The notes beneath the pieces are model-generated. The model was not told the DNA's origin and did no database searches. It worked only from the letters and a program-made list of their open reading frames with translations. A program made the position numbers and the translations under genes. Source: an uncultured Collinsella sp. (lineage in GTDB: Bacteria > Actinomycetota > Coriobacteriia > Coriobacteriales > Coriobacteriaceae). Taken from it: a stretch of DNA of 16,876 nt. The stretch spans positions 1 to 16,876 of the forward strand of contig CABUQI010000014.1 of NCBI GenBank assembly GCA_902493545.1, read 5' to 3'. This document shows positions 1 through 7,302 of this stretch, one piece after another; the stretch's first letter is position 1; every line of letters starts with the position of its first letter.

Positions 1-173
1 CGCGTCGAGGGCTCGTTGAACATGTTGACGATGGTCTTGCCCTTGAGCGTGGGGACCTTCTTGATCGCACGCTCGTTGACCTCGGAGAACGCCTTGGCGG
101 TCTCGAGGATGAGCTTGATGTCCTCTTCGGAGTACTCGGTAATGTCGATCAGGTGCTTATGGTTGAACGCCAC
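1..173 (-). CDS. pyrB: Aspartate carbamoyltransferase catalytic chain, N-terminal part (cut by window edge)
   Basis: This is the N-terminal 57 residues of aspartate carbamoyltransferase, which joins carbamoyl phosphate and aspartate in the first committed step of pyrimidine synthesis. The protein begins MAFNHKHLIDITEYSEEDI and reaches the carbamoyl-phosphate-binding motif NEPSTR at the window edge; the family pattern is F-x-E-x-S-T-R-T. The remainder lies outside the window. I chose the GTG at 173-171 because a full GGAGGTGA ribosome binding site, buried in the last codons of pyrR, sits 8 nt upstream. A second in-frame GTG at 185-183 would overlap that site. The gap to the pyrR stop is only 4 nt, so the two are surely co-transcribed and probably translationally coupled. 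Control would come through the pyrR leader. The family call is secure despite the short fragment. Confidence 0.93.
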   Translation of the reverse strand, partial: MAFNHKHLIDITEYSEEDIKLILETAKAFSEVNERAIKKVPTLKGKTIVNMFNEPST

Positions 174-177
174 GGTA

Positions 178-774
<597 letters not shown>

Positions 775-801
775 TCACATGTCTTGACTGCTGACACAGT
801 C

Positions 802-840
802 AAAAAAATAGATGCCCGACCGCTTAAAGCGGACCAGACA
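802..840 (-). terminator. Candidate pyr attenuator terminator in the pyrR leader
   Basis: On the minus strand the core hairpin CCGC-TTTAA-GCGG is extended by further pairs between TGTCT (840-836) and GGGCA (817-813), with one bulged G and one T-T mismatch. It is followed after four bases by a run of seven T at 808-802. It lies about 40 nt upstream of the pyrR start, so termination here would shut off pyrR-pyrB. It overlaps by five bases with the longer leader hairpin at 836-891, which suggests mutually exclusive folds. The fold was worked out by eye and no energies were computed. Confidence 0.55.
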
Positions 841-891
841 CCCACAGGAAGGGCTGCTCTTGGGCAGCTATGTAATTCCATGTGGGTATCT
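836..891 (-). promoter_or_regulatory. pyrR leader: Leader hairpin, candidate PyrR-binding RNA structure
   Basis: The minus-strand leader holds nested complementary arms: AGATACCCACA (891-881) with TGTGGGTGTCT (846-836), 11 pairs including one G-U; GGAA (879-876) with TTCC (850-847); and GCTGC (868-864) with GCAGC (857-853), closing a six-base loop CCAAGA. The known PyrR-binding loop of Bacillus has a six-base loop of pattern CNGNGA on a short upper stem above an internal bulge. This loop matches C..NGA but has A for the first G. The outer arm shares five bases with the following terminator hairpin. Binding of PyrR is inference. Confidence 0.5.
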
Positions 892-916
892 CGTACCCCT
901 TTAATGGTCATGGGAT

Positions 917-944
917 AGTGTAGCCAACCTCGAGCTTAATTGCG
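917..944 (-). promoter_or_regulatory. Weak candidate promoter for pyrR-pyrB
   Basis: Reading the minus strand, TACACT at 922-917 resembles a -10 box (4 of 6) and TCGCAA lies 17 bp upstream at about 945-940 (3 of 6). A start near 910 would place the leader hairpin close to the 5' end of the message, as expected for an attenuator. The boxes themselves are poor, so the assignment rests mainly on position. Confidence 0.3.
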
Positions 945-1013
945 AGCATAAATACAGAGCAATCCGTAAACGGAGCCCAAAGCTCAATAAACCTATATAT
1001 TTGTGGGACGAGC

Positions 1014-1042
1014 TTGAAAACGCACGCACGAGCTGGCATAAT
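1014..1042 (+). promoter_or_regulatory. Housekeeping-type promoter upstream of rpmB (P1)
   Basis: TTGAAA at 1014-1019 and CATAAT at 1037-1042 are separated by exactly 17 bp, close to the sigma-70/SigA consensus. Transcription would begin near 1049 and run toward rpmB, giving a leader of about 160 nt. No gene other than rpmB lies immediately downstream on this strand. Confidence 0.6.
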
Positions 1043-1148
1043 CCCCTCTGCTGCACGCAAATCGGATCTACGTCCAGGGCCGTGGCGTGAGCACTATCGC
1101 CAAAAGAGGAATATCTCTGTGTAGATTGCGCACAGGGAGCGACTTCTG

Positions 1149-1157
1149 TGCTATAGT
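1149..1157 (+). promoter_or_regulatory. Extended -10 promoter element of rpmB (P2)
   Basis: TGCTATAGT at 1149-1157 is an extended -10 element (TG-n-TATAGT). The nearest -35-like hexamer, TTGCGC at 1126-1131, is 20 bp away, which is long, so the extended TG probably matters. A start near 1164 would give a leader of about 48 nt before the rpmB ATG. Very similar TGCTATCAT elements precede adhE and rpsB in this window. Confidence 0.55.
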
Positions 1158-1211
1158 TCAGGCTTGTTTGTTAACGCGACATGTTCGTTTGTCGCCCAAG
1201 GAGGGTCAGTT

Positions 1212-1400
1212 ATGTCCAAAGTTTGCGAAGTTTGCGGTAAGCACCCCGTTGCCGGTCGCTCCATCAGCCACTCTCACCGCGTCACCAACCGTAAGTTCCG
1301 CCCCAACATCCAGCGCGTTTACGTCGTCGTCGATGGTCACCGTCGCAAGATGAACGTTTGCTCCACCTGCCTCAAGTCCGGCAAGGTTGCGCGCTCCTAA
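1212..1400 (+). CDS. rpmB: 50S ribosomal protein L28 (four-cysteine form)
   Basis: L28 is a small protein of the large ribosomal subunit. The 62-residue product starts MSKVCEVCGKHPVAGRSISH and carries the family core SHRVTNRKFRPNIQRV at residues 21-36. It has two CxxC pairs, C5/C8 and C50/C53, expected to bind one zinc ion (the C-plus form). The ATG at 1212 follows GGAGGGTCAGTT, a clear ribosome binding site. The gene stands alone, with its own promoters upstream and a strong terminator downstream, and is divergent from pyrR. Many actinobacteria keep a second, cysteine-free L28 used when zinc is scarce; none is visible here. Length and sequence are normal for the family. Confidence 0.97.
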   Translation: MSKVCEVCGKHPVAGRSISHSHRVTNRKFRPNIQRVYVVVDGHRRKMNVCSTCLKSGKVARS

Positions 1401-1470
1401 ATAAGGTCTTACCAACAAGTACCTCGGACTCTCCGGGTCAAAGACCTCGCGTTCATATAGAACTTACCAA

Positions 1471-1501
1471 AGGCGCCCTCCCCTACGGAGGGCGCCTTTT
1501 T
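1471..1501 (+). terminator. Intrinsic terminator of rpmB
   Basis: A perfect 11-bp stem pairs AGGCGCCCTCC (1471-1481) with GGAGGGCGCCT (1487-1497) around the loop CCTAC and runs into five T at 1497-1501. It is 70 nt past the rpmB stop. Confidence 0.92.
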
Positions 1502-1504
1502 GCA

Positions 1505-1749
1505 CTCATTGGGGACAGACTTATATGAGGGTTTGCAGATGTCAAAGGGATCATAGCCCAGCTGGTATGCCTTGTAACTAACGGTACGCCTCGAGCGAGT
1601 CGGACGCACCTTACACGGGATTGAAATGGATGTAATCGAGTAGCTGCACCGCCTGTGTGTCCGACTCAACCGCGACCCGCGAATAGCGATCATCAAACAG
1701 ATGTCCCGTTTTCCCATTGAAATACTCATGAGAGTCTGTACCCAATGAG
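1505..1749. mobile_element. Decayed insertion element with 25-bp imperfect inverted ends
   Basis: The 25 bases at 1505-1529 match the reverse complement of 1725-1749 at 21 of 25 positions; both ends contain CTCATTGGG and ACAGACT. Between them, on the minus strand, lies a broken fragment of a Y1-type (REP-associated or IS200-like) transposase. The 245-bp unit sits between the rpmB terminator and the adhE promoter and interrupts nothing. It is best read as an internally deleted, inactive copy or MITE-like remnant. The terminal repeats and the transposase fragment are seen directly; the family name rests on the fragment. Confidence 0.7.
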
Positions 1750-1763
1750 CGGGGCGATGCAGC
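1530..1763 (-). pseudogene. Remnant of REP-associated/IS200-like (Y1) transposase
   Basis: One minus-strand frame from about 1763 to 1611 reads through SHEYFNGKTGHLFDDRYSRV and then AVESDTQAVQLLDYIHFNPV, where a TAA at 1613-1611 stops it. The elements GHLFxxRY, a short acidic linker and YIHxNPV are the classic C-terminal half of RAYT/Y1 transposases. After the stop, another frame continues with SYKAYQLGYDPFDICK, resembling the family's W-S-S-Y region. The gene therefore carries at least one stop and one frameshift. The N-terminal half, which would hold the HUH metal-binding motif, is missing. No intact copy lies in the window. It cannot encode an active enzyme. Confidence 0.75.
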
Positions 1764-1780
1764 AGGCAGATAGTTTTAGT

Positions 1781-1810
1781 TAAAACGCTTCAGTTTATTG
1801 AAGCGTTTTA
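1781..1810. repeat. 30-bp perfect palindrome upstream of adhE (operator or bidirectional terminator)
   Basis: TAAAACGCTTCA (1781-1792) is the exact inverse complement of TGAAGCGTTTTA (1799-1810) around a 6-base centre. It ends 46 bp before the adhE -10 box. The A- and T-rich flanks would allow weak two-way termination in RNA; in DNA the same symmetry could be an operator. It does not match the Rex site pattern TTGTGAA-N8-TTCACAA that often controls adhE. Confidence 0.6.
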
Positions 1811-1830
1811 GTGTGCCTTTTACAGGAATC

Positions 1831-1862
1831 TTACCGTTCGCCGAATAATTTCTTGCTATCAT
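1831..1862 (+). promoter_or_regulatory. Candidate adhE promoter with extended -10
   Basis: TGCTATCAT at 1854-1862 is an extended -10 element. A weak -35, TTACCG at 1831-1836, lies 20 bp upstream of it. Transcription would begin near 1869, about 34 nt before the adhE ATG. Confidence 0.5.
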
Positions 1863-1902
1863 GCAAGGCGTAGGGTAAATCTCCGATCGCAAGGAGACAC
1901 AA

Positions 1903-4551
1903 ATGGTGAAAAAGTCACCGGAAAACACTACTCCCGCAATTGTGGACAACGTAGAGGCGCTTGAGGCTAAGCTCGCTCAGATGCGAGAGGCCCAGGCGCT
2001 TTTTGCTACGTACACGCAGGAGCAGGTCGACAAGATCTTCTATGAGGCCGCCATGGCCGCCAACAAGGCTCGTATCCCGTTGGCGAAGATGGCCATCGAG
2101 GAGACCGGCCGCGGCGTTCTTGAGGACAAGGTCATCAAGAACCACTACGCCGCAGAGTACATCTACAACGCTTACAAGAACACCAAGACCTGTGGTGTCC
2201 TGGAGCGCGACGAGGCTTACGGCATCACCAAGATCGCCGAGCCCATCGGCATCGTGGGCGCCGTCATCCCGACGACCAACCCCACCTCCACCGCGATCTT
2301 CAAGACGCTGATCTGCCTGAAGACCCGCAACGCCATCATCATCTCCCCGCACCCGGCTGCCGCCAAGTGCACCATCGCCGCCGCCAAGCTCGTGCTTGAC
2401 GCCGCCGTCAAGGCCGGCGCCCCCGAGGGCATCATCGGCTGGGTCGATGTCCCCTCCATCGAGCTGACTAACATGGTCATGCGCGACGTCGACATCATCC
2501 TCGCCACCGGTGGCCCGGGCATGGTCAAGGCCGCTTACTCCTCGGGCAAGCCCGCCCTGGGCGTTGGCGCCGGTAACACCCCGGTCGTCATCGACGACAC
2601 CGCCGACGTGCTGCTCGCCGTCAACTCCATCATCCACTCCAAGACCTTCGACAACGGCATGATCTGCGCTTCCGAGCAGTCCGTGACCGTAATCGACAGC
2701 ATCTATGACCAGGTTAAGGCCGAGTTCCAGAAGCGCGGCTGCTACTTCGTCAAGCAGGGTGCCGAGATGGAGGCCCTGCGTGCCGCCATGTTCAAGAACG
2801 GCGCTCTCGATCACCGCATCCCCGGCATGGCCGCTGCCAAGATCGCCGAGCTCGCCGGCATCGAGGTTCCCGCCAAGACCAAGATCCTGATCGCCGAGGT
2901 CACCTCCACCGACCCCGCCAAGGAGGAGTTCTCCCACGAGAAGCTCTCCCCGGTCCTGGCCATGTACCACGCCAAGGACTTCCAGGAGGCCGTCGACAAG
3001 GCCGAGCACCTGGTGCTCGCCGGTGGCCCGGGCCACACCGCCTCTCTGTACGTGCACCCCGCCCAGGCCGAGAAGATCAGCCTGTTCGAGCACGTCATGA
3101 AGGCCTGCCGTATCGTCATCAACACCCCGTCCTCGCACGGCGGCATCGGTGACCTGTACAACTTTGGCATGAAGCCGTCTCTGACCCTGGGCTGCGGCTC
3201 CTGGGGCGGCAACTCCGTCTCCGAGAACGTTGGGGTGAAGCACTTGATCAACGTTAAGACTGTGGCCGAGCGCCGTGAGAACATGCTGTGGTTCCGCGCT
3301 CCCGAGAAGGTCTACTTCAAGAAGGGTTCCACGCCCGTCGCCCTCGACGAGCTGGGCAACGTCATGGGCAAGAAGCGCGCCTTCATCGTCACCGACCAGT
3401 TCCTCTTCAAGAATGGCAACACCCGCGCCATCGAGGCCAAGCTCGACGAGATGGGCATCGCCCACGACTGCTTCTACGACGTCGAGCCCGATCCGTCGCT
3501 GCAGTGCGCACGTCGCGGCGCCAAGCAGATGGCTCTCTTTGAGCCGGACGTCATCATCGCCGTCGGCGGTGGCTCCGCTATGGACGCCGGCAAGATCATG
3601 TGGATGATGTACGAGCACCCCGAGTGCAAGTTTGAGGACATGGCCATGGACTTCATGGACATCCGCAAGCGTATCTTCACCTTCCCCGAGATGGGCAAGA
3701 AGGCCTACTTCGTCGCCGTCCCGACCTCTTCGGGTACCGGCTCCGAGTGCACGCCGTTCGCCATCATCACCGACAAGGAGACCGGCATCAAGTGGCCGCT
3801 CGCCGACTACGCGCTGCTCCCCAACATGGCTATCGTCGACGCCGACAACTGCATGACCGCCCCGCGCGGCCTGACCGCTGCCTCCGGCATCGACGTCATG
3901 ACCCACGCCATCGAGTCCTACGTCTCCATCATGGCTTCCGACTACACCAAGGGCCTCTCCGAGCGCGCTGCCAAGCTCGTCTTTGAGAACCTGCCCTCCA
4001 GCTTCACGAACGGCGCCAAGGACCCGCACGCCCGCGAGGAGATGCACAACGCCTCCTGCATGGCCGGTATGGCCTTCGCCAACGCCTTCCTGGGCCTCAA
4101 CCACTCCATGGCCCACAAGCTCGGCGCTTTCCATCACCTGCCCCACGGCATCGCTAACGCCGTCATCCTGACCCGCGTCATGCGCTACAACGCCGCCGAG
4201 GCTCCCGTCAAGATGGGTACCTTCTCCCAGTATCCTTACCCCAACGCGCTGCACAACTACGCCGAGATGGCCAAGTACTGCGGCATCGAGGGCAAGGACG
4301 ACAAGGAGGTCTTCGAGAACTTCATCACGAAGCTCGAGGAGCTCAAGGACTTCATCGGCGTCAAGAAGACCATCGCCGACTACGGTGTTGACGAGCAGTA
4401 CTTCCTCGACACCCTCGACGAGATGACCGAGCAGGCATTCAACGACCAGTGCACCGGCGCCAACCCGCGCTACCCGCTCATGAGCGAGATCAAGGAGCTC
4501 TACCTGGACGCCTACTACGGCCGCGAGCCCCAGGATTACGCCGTCTGCTAG
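1903..4551 (+). CDS. adhE: Bifunctional aldehyde-alcohol dehydrogenase AdhE
   Basis: AdhE reduces acetyl-CoA to acetaldehyde and then ethanol, oxidising two NADH, a main redox outlet in fermenting anaerobes; in the family it assembles into helical spirosomes in the cytoplasm. The 882-residue protein has the usual two halves. The N-terminal aldehyde dehydrogenase domain (about 15-445) carries the catalytic cysteine C255 in NGMICASEQS and the nucleotide-binding stretch GKPALGVGAGNTP. The C-terminal iron-dependent alcohol dehydrogenase domain (about 460-875) carries GGGSAMDAGK at 555-564, PTSSGTGSE, and the expected iron ligands D664, H668, H734 and H748, each shifted by 11 from E. coli numbering. 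Length is normal. The ATG follows AAGGAGACACAA. A GC-rich hairpin and a phosphotransferase gene follow; the promoter and a palindrome precede it. Confidence 0.97.
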   Translation: MVKKSPENTTPAIVDNVEALEAKLAQMREAQALFATYTQEQVDKIFYEAAMAANKARIPLAKMAIEETGRGVLEDKVIKNHYAAEYIYNAYKNTKTCGVLERDEAYGITKIAEPIGIVGAVIPTTNPTSTAIFKTLICLKTRNAIIISPHPAAAKCTIAAAKLVLDAAVKAGAPEGIIGWVDVPSIELTNMVMRDVDIILATGGPGMVKAAYSSGKPALGVGAGNTPVVIDDTADVLLAVNSIIHSKTFDNGMICASEQSVTVIDSIYDQVKAEFQKRGCYFVKQGAEMEALRAAMFKNGALDHRIPGMAAAKIAELAGIEVPAKTKILIAEVTSTDPAKEEFSHEKLSPVLAMYHAKDFQEAVDKAEHLVLAGGPGHTASLYVHPAQAEKISLFEHVMKACRIVINTPSSHGGIGDLYNFGMKPSLTLGCGSWGGNSVSENVGVKHLINVKTVAERRENMLWFRAPEKVYFKKGSTPVALDELGNVMGKKRAFIVTDQFLFKNGNTRAIEAKLDEMGIAHDCFYDVEPDPSLQCARRGAKQMALFEPDVIIAVGGGSAMDAGKIMWMMYEHPECKFEDMAMDFMDIRKRIFTFPEMGKKAYFVAVPTSSGTGSECTPFAIITDKETGIKWPLADYALLPNMAIVDADNCMTAPRGLTAASGIDVMTHAIESYVSIMASDYTKGLSERAAKLVFENLPSSFTNGAKDPHAREEMHNASCMAGMAFANAFLGLNHSMAHKLGAFHHLPHGIANAVILTRVMRYNAAEAPVKMGTFSQYPYPNALHNYAEMAKYCGIEGKDDKEVFENFITKLEELKDFIGVKKTIADYGVDEQYFLDTLDEMTEQAFNDQCTGANPRYPLMSEIKELYLDAYYGREPQDYAVC

Positions 4552-4568
4552 TTTTAGCACGGTTTTTA

Positions 4569-4607
4569 ACGGCGGGGGTGCACGGGTGTTTCACACACCC
4601 CCGCCGT
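4569..4607 (+). terminator. GC-rich hairpin after adhE (possible partial terminator)
   Basis: A perfect 12-bp stem pairs ACGGCGGGGGTG (4569-4580) with CACCCCCGCCGT (4596-4607) around a 15-base loop. No clear T run follows, only CGCTTCTATC, so termination may be incomplete, or the hairpin may act as an mRNA 3' stabiliser that separates adhE expression from the next gene. Confidence 0.5.
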
Positions 4608-4639
4608 CGCTTCTATCGCATCGTTGAAAGGATGCAACC

Positions 4640-5404
4640 ATGCTGCTACCCGATTCCAAGACCGAGCTCGTCCGCCGTGGCAACAAGGTCGTTTACGACC
4701 TGGGCGACAAGATTGTCAAGGTCTTTAACGAGACCAAGCCTGTCTCCGACGTGTTCAACGAGGCTTTGAATCTTGCCCGCATCAATGAGTGCGGCATCCG
4801 CAGCCCCAAGGCTCTCGAGGTTTCCCAGCTCGAGAACGCCAACGGCTGGGCGCTCGTGACCGAGAAGGTTCCGGGCACCACCCTTGCCGAGAAGATGACT
4901 GCCGAGCCCCAGCGCTTTGGTGAGTACCTCGAGATGTTCGTCGACCTCCAGATCGAGATCCACGGCTACACCTCCCCGCTGCTCAACCGTCAGCGCGACA
5001 AGTACGCCCGCATGATCGACAGCCTTGATCAGCTCAATGCCACCACGCGCTACAACCTTCAGGAGCGTCTGGACGGCATGACCAAGGAGTTCAAGGTCTG
5101 CCACGGCGACTTCAACCCCTCCAACGTCATCGTCGGCGACGACGGCCAGCTCTATGTGTGCGACTGGGCACACGCCACCCAGGGCTCCCCTGCTGCCGAC
5201 GTTGCCACCACCTACCTGCTCTTTGCCCTCAACAGCAAGGATCAGGCTGAGGCCTACCTGGAGCTCTACTGCGACCGCGCCGACATGCCCATGCAGGTCG
5301 TGCGTCAGTGGACGAGCATCGTCGCCGCTTCCGAGCTCGCTCGTAAGCGCAACGTGAACGATGAGTTCCTGAAGAACTGGATCGACGTCGTCGATTATCA
5401 GTAA
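4640..5404 (+). CDS. APH/choline-kinase-fold phosphotransferase of unknown substrate
   Basis: This 254-residue protein has a protein-kinase-like fold of the aminoglycoside phosphotransferase/choline kinase superfamily. The small N-terminal lobe shows the probable ATP-binding lysine K27 (DKIVKVFNE) and the helix FNEALNLARI with E41; the hinge region reads ALVTEKVPGTTLAE (71-84). The catalytic loop is CHGDFNPSNV with D157 as base and N162 as metal ligand, and CDW with D175 follows about 18 residues later. It acts on an unidentified small molecule or protein; resistance to aminoglycosides should not be assumed. It resembles small APH-like kinases found in gut anaerobes. A ribosome binding site (GAAAGGAT) precedes the ATG. 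It lies 88 nt after adhE, with a hairpin between, and has no promoter that I could recognise, so it may depend on read-through from adhE. Confidence 0.85.
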   Translation: MLLPDSKTELVRRGNKVVYDLGDKIVKVFNETKPVSDVFNEALNLARINECGIRSPKALEVSQLENANGWALVTEKVPGTTLAEKMTAEPQRFGEYLEMFVDLQIEIHGYTSPLLNRQRDKYARMIDSLDQLNATTRYNLQERLDGMTKEFKVCHGDFNPSNVIVGDDGQLYVCDWAHATQGSPAADVATTYLLFALNSKDQAEAYLELYCDRADMPMQVVRQWTSIVAASELARKRNVNDEFLKNWIDVVDYQ

Positions 5405-5438
5405 TATCTGTGCGATTTATTTCGCATCGGAGGCACAA

Positions 5439-5478
5439 GAAAACCCCGCAGCTCATATGGGCTGTGGGGTTTCCTTTT
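5439..5478. terminator. Bidirectional terminator between the phosphotransferase gene and proS
   Basis: AAACCCCGCAGC (5441-5452) pairs with GCTGTGGGGTTT (5461-5472), with one G-U pair, and is followed by TTTCCTTTT on the plus strand. Read on the minus strand the hairpin ends in GGGGTTTTCTT. It ends the adhE-side transcripts and backs up the proS terminator. Confidence 0.85.
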
Positions 5479-5500
5479 AGATATCGAGGATGCCGCAAGA

Positions 5501-5550
5501 TAAAAGGACGGCCCCGCATCTCCCCGATCTGGAGAAATGCTGGGCCGTCC
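5501..5550 (-). terminator. Terminator of the pyrH-proS operon
   Basis: On the minus strand GGACGGCCC (5550-5542) pairs with GGGCCGTCC (5514-5506). Inner pairs GCAT/ATGC and CTCC/GGAG extend the stem, and TTTTA follows at 5505-5501. It lies 31 nt past the proS stop and faces the convergent terminator at 5439-5478. Confidence 0.85.
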
Positions 5551-5580
5551 CGTATATCGAACTACAAGCGAAATCGTCGA

Positions 5581-7302
5581 TTAACGGCGGGCCGCCTTAA
5601 CAAGCTCGGCAACCTTGGCGACGATCTCGTCGATCGCCACATCCTCGCGCTCGCCCGTGGCACGGTCCTTGAGCTCAACGGTGCCATTCTTAAGGCCGCG
5701 CTTGCCCAGAACCACCTGATACGGGAAGCCCATAAGGTCGTTATCAGCAAACTTAAAGCCGGGACGCTCATCGCGATCGTCGACGACGACCTCGATATCC
5801 TCGGCGCACAGACCGTCGACGATCTGCTCACAGACGGTCGCGCACTCCTCCTTCTTGGGATCGAGCGGAATCACCGCGACCTCGTAAGGAGCGACAGAGA
5901 CCGGCCAGACAATGCCGTGCTCATCATTGTGCTGCTCTACAACGGCAGCGAGCGAGCGGGACACGCCCACGCCGTAGCAACCCATGATGAGCGGCTTCTC
6001 CTTGCCGTCCTCATCCATAAAGGTAGCACCCATGGCCTCGGAATACTTGGTGCCCAGCTGGAAGACCTGAGAGACCTCGATACCGCGAGCAGCAGAGAGC
6101 GGCTTGCCGCAGTGCGGGCAAGGATCGCCGGCCACGACAGTGACCAGGTCGGCCCACTCGTCGACGGTAAAATCGCGCTCGGGGCAGGCACCGGTAAAGT
6201 GATAATCGACCTCGTTGGCACCGCAGGCCCACTGCTTGGACTCGCGCAGGCTCTCGTCGCACACCAGGCGGATGCCCTCGGGCAGGTTAACCGGTCCGAT
6301 AAAGCCCTTATGCAGACCATAAGTCTGGAGCTCCTCGTCGGTCATCATGCGATAGCCCTTGCCAAAGACGTGCTCGGCCTTGCAATCGTTGAGCTCGTGA
6401 TCGCCCGGAACAATGGCCACGACAGGCTTGCCCTCGGCGTCGATGAGTGCCAGCGACTTGCGCGTGCCGTTCTCGGGGAACCCAAAGAACTTAGCAACAG
6501 CCTCAATGGTGCCCATGCCCGGAGTCTCAACCTTGGTGAGCGTACCGTCACCAGGACCCTCGGTCACGACGACCTTGGTGCTTGCAGCCTCGTCATCGGC
6601 AGCGAAGCCGCAATCGTCGCAGTAGACGAGCGAAGCCTCGCCGGCGTCAGCCAAAGCCATGTACTCGACGGAGGTATCGCCACCGATCTCACCGGAGTCG
6701 GCAACAACGGGCAGGGCCTTGATATAGCAGCGCTCGCAGATGTTAGCGTAGGCCTGCTTCATCTTGTCGTACTCCTCCTGCAGGCTCTCCTGCGTGGCGG
6801 AGAAGCTGTAGGCGTCCTTCATGATGAACTCGCGACCGCGCATCAGGCCAAAGCGGGGGCGGAACTCGTCGCGGAACTTATCCTGGATGTGGTAGAGGTT
6901 AACGGGCAGCTGCTTATAGGAGCGCAGCTCATTGCGCACCAGGGCCGTGACGGTCTCCTCGTGCGTGGGGCCCAAGACGAACTCGCGACCATGACGGTCG
7001 TCAAAGCGCACAAGCTCCTTGCCATAGGCATCGATGCGGCCGGACTCACGCCACAGCTCGGCGTCGACCATGATAGGCATCATAAGCTCCTGGGCGCCGG
7101 CAGCGTCCATCTCGTCGCGCACGATGTTCTCGATCTTGCGAATCGAGCGCCATGCGAGCGGCAGGTAGGAATACAGACCGGCGGCCTCCTTGCGGATCAT
7201 GCCGGCACGGAGCAGCAGGCGGTGGCTGGCGAGCTCAGCGTCCGCCGGATCCTCTTTAAGCGTCGGCGCATAGAGCTTAGACATATACATTGCTCGGGTC
7301 AT
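5581..7302 (-). CDS. proS: Prolyl-tRNA synthetase, bacterial type with editing domain
   Basis: ProRS attaches proline to tRNA-Pro in the cytoplasm. The 573-residue protein is a class II synthetase: GPTHEET at 111-117, motif 2 RDEFRPRFGLMRGREF at 144-159, and motif 3 GCYGVGVSRS at 441-450. An inserted YbaK-like editing domain lies at about 235-390, with the conserved lysine in TRKSLAL (K282) and GFIGPVNLP at 333-341; it hydrolyses Ala-tRNA-Pro in the family. CPHCGK (395-400) and the anticodon-binding domain (about 470-573) follow. The ATG at 7302-7300 directly abuts the ispG stop, and the site GAGGAGAGA lies 4 nt before it inside the ispG end, so translation is probably coupled. Internal ATGs at residues 5 and 7 are possible but worse placed. 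It is the last gene of the operon. Confidence 0.97.
   Translation of the reverse strand: MTRAMYMSKLYAPTLKEDPADAELASHRLLLRAGMIRKEAAGLYSYLPLAWRSIRKIENIVRDEMDAAGAQELMMPIMVDAELWRESGRIDAYGKELVRFDDRHGREFVLGPTHEETVTALVRNELRSYKQLPVNLYHIQDKFRDEFRPRFGLMRGREFIMKDAYSFSATQESLQEEYDKMKQAYANICERCYIKALPVVADSGEIGGDTSVEYMALADAGEASLVYCDDCGFAADDEAASTKVVVTEGPGDGTLTKVETPGMGTIEAVAKFFGFPENGTRKSLALIDAEGKPVVAIVPGDHELNDCKAEHVFGKGYRMMTDEELQTYGLHKGFIGPVNLPEGIRLVCDESLRESKQWACGANEVDYHFTGACPERDFTVDEWADLVTVVAGDPCPHCGKPLSAARGIEVSQVFQLGTKYSEAMGATFMDEDGKEKPLIMGCYGVGVSRSLAAVVEQHNDEHGIVWPVSVAPYEVAVIPLDPKKEECATVCEQIVDGLCAEDIEVVVDDRDERPGFKFADNDLMGFPYQVVLGKRGLKNGTVELKDRATGEREDVAIDEIVAKVAELVKAARR

Noticed and set aside
1087..1353. An 88-codon plus-strand frame overlapping rpmB
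   Set aside because: It is out of frame with rpmB, lacks a ribosome binding site, and rpmB is beyond doubt the coding frame there.
1409..1729. A 106-codon minus-strand frame presented as a possible intact small gene
   Set aside because: It spans the rpmB terminator and the decayed element and covers parts of two frames of the broken transposase; it is debris, not a gene.
1915..4560. A continuous 881-codon open frame antisense to adhE
   Set aside because: It mirrors adhE codon by codon; strong G/C preference at third positions of the real gene removes antisense stops. The translation is rich in Val, Gly, Leu, Asp and His, resembles no family, and lacks a ribosome binding site.
4640..5404. 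Reading the APH-fold gene as an aminoglycoside resistance determinant
   Set aside because: Only the shared kinase-fold motifs are present; the context is metabolic, and base composition matches its neighbours with no mobile element signs.
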